A stretch of 64,000 nt of DNA from Spirillospora albida (lineage in GTDB: Bacteria > Actinomycetota > Actinomycetes > Streptosporangiales > Streptosporangiaceae). The stretch's first letter is position 1. Each line of letters opens with the position of its first letter. Made by a program: the position numbers and the translations under genes. Below, piece after piece: positions 7,935 through 15,413 of this stretch. The notes beneath the pieces are model-generated. The model searched no databases. It was not told where the DNA came from and worked only from the letters and a program-made list of their open reading frames with translations. The stretch spans positions 62,001 through 126,000 of the forward strand of contig NZ_JOFJ01000008.1 in NCBI RefSeq assembly GCF_000718255.1, read 5' to 3'.

Positions 7935-8894
7935 ATGTTGGATCTCGGCCGGCTGCGCGTCCTGCGCGAACTCAAGCTGCGCGGGACGGTCGGCGCGGTC
8001 GCCGAGTCCCTCGGCTACAGCCCCTCGGCGGTGTCCCAGCAGCTCGCCCAGCTGCAGAGGGAGTCGGGCGTCCGGCTCGTCGAGCGGGTGGGTCGGCGGC
8101 TCCGCCTGACCGAGTCCGGCGAGGTCCTCGCCGAGCACGCCGAGCAGCTGCTGTCCGCGGCCCACCGCGCGCAGGAGGCGGCGGTCGCGGCGAGCGGGCG
8201 CGTCGCGGGCGTCGTGAAGGTCGTGGGGTTCCAGACCGCCCTGCTCCACGTTCTGGCGCCCGCCCTGCCCCGGCTCGCGGCCCAGTACCCGGAACTGGCC
8301 GTGGACGTCCTGGACGAGGAGTTCTCGCGCGTCCTGCAGGCGCTCGTGCTGCAGGAGATCGACGTCGTCCTGACGGACGAGTACTCCCATCTGCCGCGTC
8401 CGAAGCGCCCGGAGCTGAGGGCCGAGGTGCTGATCACCGAGAAGATGCGGCTGGCGCTGCCGGAGGCGCACCCGCGCGCGGCCGGCGACGGCCCGCTGCG
8501 CATGGCCGATCTCGCGGACTGCGCCTGGGCGACCGGTCATGTCGGCACGAACCACGCCGATCTCCTGGAGCGGACGTGCGTGGAGCTCGGCGGCTTCCGG
8601 CCCGATGTCCGCTACCGCACGAACGACCTCCTGGTCATCTTCGCGATGATCGCGCGCGGCGACGCGATCGGCGTCATCCCCGACCTGGCGCTGGCGGAGC
8701 AGCAGCAGGGCATCGTCGTCCGCGACATCGCGGAGGCGCGCGTGGACCGGCGGATGGTCCTGTGGACGCGGGTCGGCGCCGACGTGCGGCCCTCGGTCCG
8801 GGCCGTCCTGGAGGAGCTGCGCCGGTCGGCCGACGAGCTGGCCGCCCACCGTCCCAGCCTGACCCGCGGAATCCTCCAGCCCGGCGGGGAATAG
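7935..8894 (+). CDS. LysR-family transcriptional regulator
   Basis: A 319-residue regulator. The N-terminal winged HTH is typical: LGRLRVLRELKLRGTVGAVAESLGYSPSAVSQQLAQLQRESG..L, with the characteristic TESGE at the end of the wing. A periplasmic-binding-like effector domain follows from about residue 85. The ATG at 7935 is preceded by TAAGAAT (7919-7925), a good -10 element so close to the start that the mRNA would have almost no leader. There is no Shine-Dalgarno sequence. The inducer is unknown. Divergent to it is the small membrane protein gene. Confidence 0.85.
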   Translation: MLDLGRLRVLRELKLRGTVGAVAESLGYSPSAVSQQLAQLQRESGVRLVERVGRRLRLTESGEVLAEHAEQLLSAAHRAQEAAVAASGRVAGVVKVVGFQTALLHVLAPALPRLAAQYPELAVDVLDEEFSRVLQALVLQEIDVVLTDEYSHLPRPKRPELRAEVLITEKMRLALPEAHPRAAGDGPLRMADLADCAWATGHVGTNHADLLERTCVELGGFRPDVRYRTNDLLVIFAMIARGDAIGVIPDLALAEQQQGIVVRDIAEARVDRRMVLWTRVGADVRPSVRAVLEELRRSADELAAHRPSLTRGILQPGGE

Positions 8895-8962
8895 AACCGG
8901 CCCGCGCGTCGCTGCGATCGATATCCCGGCCCCCGGCGCGGCACAAATTATGACGTTTGGCA

Positions 8963-8968
8963 TAGAGT
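8963..8968 (+). promoter_or_regulatory. Candidate -10 element for leaderless fbiC mRNA
   Basis: TAGAGT at 8963-8968 fits the TAnnnT pattern and is followed by exactly six bases before the fbiC ATG. No ribosome binding site lies between, so transcription probably starts at the A of the ATG. The -35 region is poor. Confidence 0.4.
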
Positions 8969-8974
8969 GCCCGC

Positions 8975-11530
8975 ATGGAGGTCACCGAGAACTCGCTCCG
9001 CAGGGCCCTCGCCCGTGCGCGCGACGGTAAGACACTTGACCGTTCCGAGGCCGCCACGCTGCTGCACGCCCGGGGTGCGCGGCTCGACGAACTCCTCGCC
9101 CACGCCGCCCGCACCCGGGACGCCGGCCTCGACGCGGCCGGCCGCCCCGGCGTCATCACCTACAGCCGCAAGGTCTTCATCCCGCTGACCCGGCTCTGCC
9201 GCGACCGCTGCGGCTACTGCACCTTCGCGACCGTCCCCCACAAGCTGGACGCGCCCTACCTCAGCCCCGACGAGGTCCTGGAGATCGCGCGCCAGGGCGC
9301 CGCCATGGGCTGCAAGGAGGCCCTGTTCACGCTCGGCGACCGCCCCGAGGACCGCTGGAAGGCCGCCCGCGAGTGGCTGGACGCCCACGGCTACGACGAC
9401 ACCCTCTCCTACGTCCGCGCCATGGCCATCCGGGTGCTGGAGGAGACGGGCCTGCTTCCGCACCTCAACCCCGGCGTGCTCGGCTGGCGCGACTTCCAGC
9501 GGCTCAAGCCGGTCGCGCCGTCCATGGGCATGATGCTGGAGACCACCGCGACCCGCCTGTTCACCGAGCGCGGCGGCCCCCATTTCGGATCCCCGGACAA
9601 GGACCCCGCCGTCCGGCTCCGCGTCCTGGAGGACGCCGGACGCACGAACGTGCCGTTCACCACCGGCATCCTCATCGGCATCGGCGAGACGATCGAAGAG
9701 CGCGCCGACGCGATCTTCGAGATCCGCCGGACGATGCGGGAGTACGGGGCGATCCAGGAGGTGATCGTCCAGAACTTCCGCGCGAAGCCGGACACGAAGA
9801 TGCGCGCCACCCCCGACGCGGAGCTCGAGGAGCTGGCCGCGACGATCGCGGTGACCCGGCTCGTCCTCGGCCCGAAGGCGCGCATCCAGGCGCCGCCGAA
9901 CCTCGTCGCCGAGGAGTTCGCGCTCATGCTGCGCGCCGGGATCGACGACTGGGGCGGCGTGTCCCCGCTGACGCCCGACCACGTGAACCCCGAGCGGCCC
10001 TGGCCGCAGATCGACGAGCTGGCGGCGCGGACGGCCGAGTCCGGCTTCACCCTGCGCGAGCGCCTCACGATCTACCCCGAGTACGTCCGGCGCGGCGAGC
10101 CGTGGCTCGACCCCCGCCTGGTCGGCCACGTCTCCGCGCTGGCCGACCCGGCGACGGGCCTGGCCCGCGAGGACGCCGTCCTGGAGGGCCGCCCCTGGCA
10201 GGAGCCCGACGGCGGGTTCGCCGCCTCGGGACGCACCGACCTGCACACCGAGATCGACACCCTCGGACGCGCGAGCGACCGCCGCGACGACTTCGACGAG
10301 GTCTACGGCGACTGGGACGCCCTCAGGGAGCGCATGAGCGCCCCCCAGCGGTTCGACGCCGACGTCAAGGCCGCCCTGGCGAAGGCGGAGCGCGACCCCG
10401 CCGGACTCTCCGACGACGAGGCCCTCGCCCTCCTGCACGCGGACGGCCCCGAACTCGACGCGCTCACCGGACTGGCCGACGACCTGCGCCGCGACACCGT
10501 CGGCGACGACGTCACCTACGTCGTCACCCGCAACATCAACTTCACCAACGTCTGCTACACCGGCTGCCGGTTCTGCGCGTTCGCCCAGCGCCGGACCGAC
10601 GCCGACGCCTACACCCTGTCGCTCCAGCAGGTCGGCGACCGCGTCGACGAGGCGTGGGCGGCCGGCGCCACCGAGATCTGCATGCAGGGCGGCATCCACC
10701 CCGACCTGCCCGGCACCGCCTACTTCGACCTCGCCCGCGAGGTGAAGCGCCGCGCCCCCGACATCCACCTGCACTCCTACAGCCCGATGGAGGTCGTGAA
10801 CGGCGCGTCCCGGACGGACATGTCGATCCGCGAGTGGCTCCAGGCGGCCAAGGAGGCGGGCGTCGACTCGCTGCCCGGCACCGCCGCCGAGATCCTGGAC
10901 GACGACGTCCGGTGGGTGCTGACCAAGGGCAAGCTGCCCACCGACCAGTGGGTGGAGGTCGTCACCACCGCGCACGAGATCGGCATCCCGACGACGTCCA
11001 CGATGATGTACGGCCACGTCGACACCCCGTCGCACTGGGTCGCGCACATCAAGTTGCTGCGCTCGATCCAGGAGCGGACGGGCGGGTTCAGCGAGTTCGT
11101 GCTCCTCCCGTTCGTCCACCACAACTCGCCCATCTACCTGGCGGGTCTGGCGCGTCCGGGGCCGACCGTCCGGGAGAACGTCGCCGTGCACGCGCTCGCG
11201 CGCATCCTGCTGCACGGCGCGATCCGCAACATCCAGACGTCCTGGGTGAAGCTGGGGGACGAGCTCTGCACGCGCGTCCTGCGCGGCGGCGTCAACGACC
11301 TCGGCGGGACGCTCATGGAGGAGACCATCAGCCGCATGGCCGGGTCGGAGAACGGCTCCTTCAAGGCCATCAGCGAACTGGAGGCGATCGCGGCGCGCGC
11401 GGGCCGCCCCGCGAAGCAGCGCACCACCCTCTACGGCGAGGTCCCGGCGGAACGCCTGGAGGCGTCCCGCCGCACCGACGGCATCGGCCACTTCGGCCGC
11501 AAGGCCCTCCCCCTGCAGCCCGTCGTCTAG
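8975..11530 (+). CDS. fbiC: 7,8-didemethyl-8-hydroxy-5-deazariboflavin (FO) synthase
   Basis: An 851-residue fused enzyme making FO, the deazaflavin chromophore of coenzyme F420, from tyrosine and a ribityl-diaminouracil. It contains two radical SAM domains, as in actinobacterial FbiC: a CofG-like half with the cluster motif C75-x3-C79-x2-C82 and a CofH-like half with C527-x3-C531-x2-C534. Both halves are full length, separated by a linker around residues 400-450. The last residues (IGHFGRKALPLQPVV) are typical. It converges on fbiB with 8 bases between the stop codons, so both halves of the pathway lie together here. Confidence 0.96.
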   Translation: MEVTENSLRRALARARDGKTLDRSEAATLLHARGARLDELLAHAARTRDAGLDAAGRPGVITYSRKVFIPLTRLCRDRCGYCTFATVPHKLDAPYLSPDEVLEIARQGAAMGCKEALFTLGDRPEDRWKAAREWLDAHGYDDTLSYVRAMAIRVLEETGLLPHLNPGVLGWRDFQRLKPVAPSMGMMLETTATRLFTERGGPHFGSPDKDPAVRLRVLEDAGRTNVPFTTGILIGIGETIEERADAIFEIRRTMREYGAIQEVIVQNFRAKPDTKMRATPDAELEELAATIAVTRLVLGPKARIQAPPNLVAEEFALMLRAGIDDWGGVSPLTPDHVNPERPWPQIDELAARTAESGFTLRERLTIYPEYVRRGEPWLDPRLVGHVSALADPATGLAREDAVLEGRPWQEPDGGFAASGRTDLHTEIDTLGRASDRRDDFDEVYGDWDALRERMSAPQRFDADVKAALAKAERDPAGLSDDEALALLHADGPELDALTGLADDLRRDTVGDDVTYVVTRNINFTNVCYTGCRFCAFAQRRTDADAYTLSLQQVGDRVDEAWAAGATEICMQGGIHPDLPGTAYFDLAREVKRRAPDIHLHSYSPMEVVNGASRTDMSIREWLQAAKEAGVDSLPGTAAEILDDDVRWVLTKGKLPTDQWVEVVTTAHEIGIPTTSTMMYGHVDTPSHWVAHIKLLRSIQERTGGFSEFVLLPFVHHNSPIYLAGLARPGPTVRENVAVHALARILLHGAIRNIQTSWVKLGDELCTRVLRGGVNDLGGTLMEETISRMAGSENGSFKAISELEAIAARAGRPAKQRTTLYGEVPAERLEASRRTDGIGHFGRKALPLQPVV

Positions 11531-11538
11531 CGGTCCGC

Positions 11539-12825
11539 CTAGCGCACCTCGATGAACGCGTCCGGCCGCCGCGGCGGCCGGACGCGGGGCGGCGCCGCCG
11601 CGTGGCCGACGCCGACCGCGCCCATCGGGTCCCAGGCGTCCGGCAGGCCGAGCGTCCGGCGGACGACGTCGCGGCAGAACATCGTGCTCGACACCCAGCA
11701 GGACCCGAGGCCCTCGACCGCGAGCTGCACGAGGAGGTTCTGCACGCCCGCGCCCGTCGCGACGACGAACATCTCGCGCTCGGCACGGGACCGCCGCTCG
11801 TCCGGGTAGTCGTGCGAGCCCTCCATGACCAGGCACGGGACGACGAGGTAGGGCGCGCGGCGCAGCACGTCGCCGCGCCGCAGCCGCTTGGCGATCGACT
11901 CCTCGGAGAAGCCGTCACGGCGGAGGTCGGCCTCCCACGCGTCCCGCATCGCGTCCAGCAGCCGGACCCGCGACCCGGCGGACTCCAGCAGGACGAACCG
12001 CCACGGTGTGGTGTGGTGCGGAGCCGGAGCGGTGATCGCGGCGGCGACCGCGCGCCGGACCGCCTCCGGGTCGACGGGCTGGTCGGTGAACTCGCGGATC
12101 GTCCGGCGGGCGTGCAGGACGTCGGCGGAGCCGTACCGGAACATGTCCTCCTCGGGCGGGCGGACCAGCGCCCGCGCGCCCGGCCCGTCCTCCGGGGTGA
12201 CGAGCGGCGCCAGGCCCCGGACGACCGCGATCGGGACGCCCTCCAGCTTGCCCTTGACCAGCTCGCCCGCCGCCGCGATCTCGTCCGCGACGGCCGTGAT
12301 CGTGGCCTCGAGGCGGTTGCCGTGCGCGTCGTCCCGGCCGCGCAGGTCGGCGAGCGGCTCCAGGCCCGCGACACCGATGGCCGCGTCCGTCAGGCCGTTG
12401 CGCCAGGGCCGCCCGAGCGTGTCGGACACGATGACGGCGACGTCCGCGCCGAGCCGCTCGCGCAGGCCCGCGCGGATCCGCCGCGCCGACGCGTCGGGGT
12501 CCTCCGGGAGCAGCAGGACGGTTCCGGCCGCCGTGTTGGACGCGTCCACCCCGGCGGCGGCCAGGACGAGCCCCTGCCGGGTCTCCACGATCCGGGTCTC
12601 GCCGCGGGCGTGCGCCCGCCGCGCCACGACCCGGACGGTCTCGGCGTCGATGGCCTTCTCCCGGTCGGCCGCGACCAGGACCCGGCCCTCCGCCTTGCTG
12701 ACGATCTTCGAGGTGACGACGAGGACGTCCCCGTCCCGCACCGCGTCCGCCGGCACCAGCGCCGCGATGTCGTCGCCCTCGGCGACCTCCGGCAGCCCGG
12801 TGATCCCGAAGATGTCCAGCCTCAT
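11539..12825 (-). CDS. fbiB: Coenzyme F420:L-glutamate ligase / dehydro-F420 reductase
   Basis: A 428-residue bifunctional protein. The N-terminal domain (about 1-240) is the CofE-type gamma-glutamyl ligase that adds glutamates to F420-0: it begins DIFGITGLPEV and contains VTSKIVSKAEGR and SDTLGRPWRNG. The C-terminal domain (about 245-428) is a nitroreductase-like FMN fold, beginning RRTIREFTDQPVD, which in mycobacterial FbiB reduces dehydro-F420. The ATG at 12825 overlaps the stop of fbiA (ATGA), giving translational coupling. Length and domain order match the actinobacterial enzyme. Confidence 0.95.
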   Translation of the reverse strand: MRLDIFGITGLPEVAEGDDIAALVPADAVRDGDVLVVTSKIVSKAEGRVLVAADREKAIDAETVRVVARRAHARGETRIVETRQGLVLAAAGVDASNTAAGTVLLLPEDPDASARRIRAGLRERLGADVAVIVSDTLGRPWRNGLTDAAIGVAGLEPLADLRGRDDAHGNRLEATITAVADEIAAAGELVKGKLEGVPIAVVRGLAPLVTPEDGPGARALVRPPEEDMFRYGSADVLHARRTIREFTDQPVDPEAVRRAVAAAITAPAPHHTTPWRFVLLESAGSRVRLLDAMRDAWEADLRRDGFSEESIAKRLRRGDVLRRAPYLVVPCLVMEGSHDYPDERRSRAEREMFVVATGAGVQNLLVQLAVEGLGSCWVSSTMFCRDVVRRTLGLPDAWDPMGAVGVGHAAAPPRVRPPRRPDAFIEVR

Positions 12826-13763
12826 CGCTTCAGCTCCAGGGCGAGGTCGAGCGCCGCGCGGGCGAGTTCCTCGGTGGCCTCCGGGTCGCTCATCAGCAGC
12901 GGCCGCGAGCGCACCTCGACGCCGTCGACGCGCACGTCCGCGTCCGCCTCCGCGACGAGCCAGCCGTCCAGCAGGCCCGGCCCGTAGAGCGCGCCGACCG
13001 CGGCGGCCGAGGTCTCCACGCCGATCGCGGTCAGGCACGCGTCGGCCATCCCGCGCACCGGCGCGCCGCCGATGATGGGGGAGACGCCGACGACGGTGTT
13101 GGCCGCGACGGCGTCCCGGATGCCGGGGACCGCCAGGATCGTCCCGATGCTCACCACGGGGTTCGACGGGGGGAACAGCACCACGTCCGCCTCGTCGAGG
13201 GCCGCGAGGACGCCCGGCGCGGGCTTCGCGTCGTCCGCGCCGACCGCCCCGATCGACTCCGCCGGCACCGACGCCCGCAGCCGCACCCACCACTCCTGGA
13301 AGTGGATCGCGCGCCGCCCCTTCTCCGGGTCGGTCACCACGACGTGCGTCTCGACCTGGTCGTCGGTCATCGGCAGCAGCCGGACGCCCGGCCTCCACCG
13401 GGCGCACAGCGCCTCCGTGACCGCCGACAGCTTGTAGCCCGCCGCGAGCATCTGCGTCCGGACGATGTGGGTCGCGAAGTCGCGGTCGCCCAGACCGAAC
13501 CACGACGGCCCCACGCCGTACGCGGCGAGCTCGTCCTTCACGGCGAACGTCTCGCCGCTCCGGCCCCAGCCCTGCTCCTCGTCGATGCCGCCGCCGAGCG
13601 TGTACATGACGGTGTCCAGGTCGGGACAGACCCGAAGCCCGAAAAGGGAGATGTCATCGCCGGTGTTGCCGATGACGGTGATCTCGGCCTCAGGGGCCGC
13701 CGCGCGCAGTCCGCGCAGGAAGCGGGCACCTCCGATGCCGCCCGCCAGCGCCACGATCTTCAT
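12822..13763 (-). CDS. fbiA: 2-phospho-L-lactate/phosphoenolpyruvyl transferase of F420 synthesis
   Basis: A 313-residue CofD/FbiA enzyme that transfers the phospholactyl or phosphoenolpyruvyl group from its GDP-activated form to FO. The glycine-rich start KIVALAGGIGGARFLRGL, the VIGNTGDD motif and PPSNPVVSIGTIL, which contacts the nucleotide and phosphate, are all present. The ATG at 13763 has GGGTGAG just upstream; a GTG three codons earlier (13772) is possible. It is the first gene of the fbiA-fbiB operon. The donor-forming enzyme (fbiD/cofC) is not in this window. Confidence 0.95.
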   Translation of the reverse strand: MKIVALAGGIGGARFLRGLRAAAPEAEITVIGNTGDDISLFGLRVCPDLDTVMYTLGGGIDEEQGWGRSGETFAVKDELAAYGVGPSWFGLGDRDFATHIVRTQMLAAGYKLSAVTEALCARWRPGVRLLPMTDDQVETHVVVTDPEKGRRAIHFQEWWVRLRASVPAESIGAVGADDAKPAPGVLAALDEADVVLFPPSNPVVSIGTILAVPGIRDAVAANTVVGVSPIIGGAPVRGMADACLTAIGVETSAAAVGALYGPGLLDGWLVAEADADVRVDGVEVRSRPLLMSDPEATEELARAALDLALELKR

Positions 13764-13902
13764 ACTGCTCACCCTATGGCGCGCGGAGTGCCGGTCCCGA
13801 CGGCGGTGCCGCGCCTCCGGCGGTATGGCGGAGCGGACGAGGACGGGCGGGATGTGCAAAGCTTTGCCGTAGAACCGATTGCCTTCGTCTGGAGAAGTCG
13901 CC

Positions 13903-14829
13903 GTGAACAAGGAAGCCGTCCAGCGCCTGCGGGAACCGGCCGCCTGGGTATTGCTCGCCGCGGCGGGCGTCCATCTGCTGGCAGGGCTCATCATGCTCCT
14001 GGGCGGCAAGGGAGAGTTCACCCAGCGCGCCCTCAGTGAGACCACCGACGGGTCGTTCACGCAGCTCTCCGTCATCGGCCTGCTCGTGGTCGCCGTCCTG
14101 CTGGCCGCGTGGGGCGACACCCCCACCGGGCAGGCGAAGACGATCACGATGGGGGCGCTCGGCGTCCTCGGCGGCGTCATGCTGTTCGGCGTCATCTGCT
14201 GGCTCGGCGGGATGCTCGCCGGCAACGAGGTGATCGACTACGGGATGGCCCTGAAGCTGGCGGCGTTCCTCGTCGGCGCGGCGAAGCTCGCGGTGGCCGC
14301 CGCGGCCGGCTGGTTCCTGTTCACCGTCTTCCAGAAGCTCCAGCCCGCCCGCCCGAAGCCGCAGCAGATGCAGCAGGGCTACCCGGACTACGGCTACCAG
14401 CAGGGCCAGGCCGGGCAGCAGTACGGCCAGCAGCCCGGCTACGAGCAGCAGCAGGGCCAGCAGCAGTACGGCCAGCAGCAGTTCGGCCAGCAGGACTACC
14501 AGCAGGGGCAGGCCGGGCAGCAGCAGTACGGCACCGGCCCGCAGGGCCAGCCGGGTCACCACCAGCAGCAGTTCGGCCAGCAGGACTACCAGCAGCAGGG
14601 CCAGGCCGGGCAGCAGTACGGCCAGCCGGGGTACGGCCAGCCCGGCTACGAGCAGCAGCAGGGCCAGCAGGGGCAGCAGCAGTACGGCCAGCAGCAGCCC
14701 GCCGAGAACGAGGAGATCGGCGAGTGGACGCGGGCGTACGGAGGCGGCGACCAGAACCCGCAGGGCACCCAGCCGCGGCAGGGCGAGCAGGGCGGGGACT
14801 GGTACCGCGACAACCGTCCGCCGCAGTGA
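13903..14829 (+). CDS. Membrane protein with Q/G/Y-rich low-complexity tail
   Basis: A 308-residue protein. About residues 12-140 hold four hydrophobic segments (for example AAWVLLAAAGVHLLAGLIMLL and LSVIGLLVVAVLLAAW) separated by short loops. From about 145 to 275 the sequence is almost entirely Q, G, Y, A and P, built from imperfect units such as GQQQYGQQQFGQQDYQQ, QAGQQYG and PGYEQQQGQ. A short acidic end, ENEEIGEWTRAYGGG, then WYRDN, closes the protein. The GTG start at 13903 has GGAG nine bases upstream. No catalytic motif is seen. The tail is predicted to be disordered and cytoplasmic and has a prion-like composition; its function is unknown. Confidence 0.8.
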   Translation: MNKEAVQRLREPAAWVLLAAAGVHLLAGLIMLLGGKGEFTQRALSETTDGSFTQLSVIGLLVVAVLLAAWGDTPTGQAKTITMGALGVLGGVMLFGVICWLGGMLAGNEVIDYGMALKLAAFLVGAAKLAVAAAAGWFLFTVFQKLQPARPKPQQMQQGYPDYGYQQGQAGQQYGQQPGYEQQQGQQQYGQQQFGQQDYQQGQAGQQQYGTGPQGQPGHHQQQFGQQDYQQQGQAGQQYGQPGYGQPGYEQQQGQQGQQQYGQQQPAENEEIGEWTRAYGGGDQNPQGTQPRQGEQGGDWYRDNRPPQ

Positions 14830-15032
14830 TCCCCGCCGTTTAACGGATCTTCAACCAAAGGTCATCCCGCGCATCACCACATAACCGTCCATGCCTCCCG
14901 GCAAACCCGTTCCGCTTGACGGAGCGCCCCTTACACCCGTGTAATTTCGTGGTTGTAGTTTCAGCGCCATCTCGGGGGAAGTAACACGAGAGAAGGTGCT
15001 GACCAGGGGGTTACACGGGCAGGAGGTGCGCT
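14830..15032 (+). promoter_or_regulatory. Regulatory region upstream of whiB
   Basis: This 203-base spacer is noticeably richer in A/T than its surroundings, with runs such as TAACGGATCTTCAACCAAAGG and GTGTAATTTCGTGGTTGTAG. It ends in the strong ribosome site AGGAGGT (15021-15027) before the GTG of whiB. Developmental promoters are expected here by analogy with other whiB genes, but no single promoter could be fixed from sequence. Confidence 0.4.
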
Positions 15033-15296
15033 GTGAGCGAGGTGGTCATCCCGCTGGCGCACGGCACAGACGACGAAGAGCTGGGCTGGCAGGAACGCGC
15101 ACTGTGCGCGCAGACCGACCCGGAGGCGTTCTTTCCGGAGAAGGGCGGATCCACGCGCGAGGCGAAGAAGGTGTGCCGGGCCTGCGAGGTCCGGACGGAG
15201 TGCCTCGAGTACGCGCTTCAGCACGACGAACGCTTCGGCATCTGGGGCGGCCTCTCCGAACGGGAGCGCCGCAAACTGAAGCGCCAGGCCGTCTAG
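15033..15296 (+). CDS. whiB: WhiB-family iron-sulfur regulator (WhiB/WhmD/WhiB2 type)
   Basis: An 87-residue WhiB-like protein, a 4Fe-4S regulator that in actinomycetes partners the principal sigma factor and, for this subtype, WhiA in sporulation septation. The four cysteines C25, C48, C51 and C57 are in the standard C-Xn-C-x2-C-x5-C pattern. They are followed by the GIWGG turn at 69-73 and the basic helix ERERRKLKRQ. The N-terminal stretch DDEELGWQERALCAQTDPEAFFPEKGGS strongly resembles Streptomyces WhiB and mycobacterial WhiB2. Position next to fbiA-fbiB and the mannose genes matches the whiB2 neighbourhood of mycobacteria. Confidence 0.94.
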   Translation: MSEVVIPLAHGTDDEELGWQERALCAQTDPEAFFPEKGGSTREAKKVCRACEVRTECLEYALQHDERFGIWGGLSERERRKLKRQAV

Positions 15297-15347
15297 ACCG
15301 CGACGTCCGGGGGGATCGCGGGCGGCGGCGCCGCGTCGTACAGTGGT

Positions 15348-15380
15348 CAGCCGTGCCGGCCCGCGTGGTCGGCACGGCTG
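15348..15380 (+). terminator. Perfect 11-bp hairpin between whiB and the glycosyltransferase
   Basis: CAGCCGTGCCG (15348-15358) and CGGCACGGCTG (15370-15380) are exact reverse complements with an 11-base loop. There is no T-run, so this would be a GC-rich terminator of whiB, or a leader structure if transcription of the downstream gene starts near a TACAGT at 15339-15344. Confidence 0.5.
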
Positions 15381-15413
15381 CCGAACGTCGTCCCACAGAT
15401 CGAGGGACCCCCC

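Noticed and set aside
8948..11836. 962-codon open frame antisense to fbiC
   Set aside because: Its composition (long Val/Arg/Gly/Asp stretches) is what the reverse complement of GC3-biased coding DNA gives, and fbiC on the other strand is unmistakable.
14341..14700. CRISPR-like or satellite repeats in the Q-rich tail gene
   Set aside because: The repeats stay in frame, vary in length and encode a continuous protein tail with no unique spacers.
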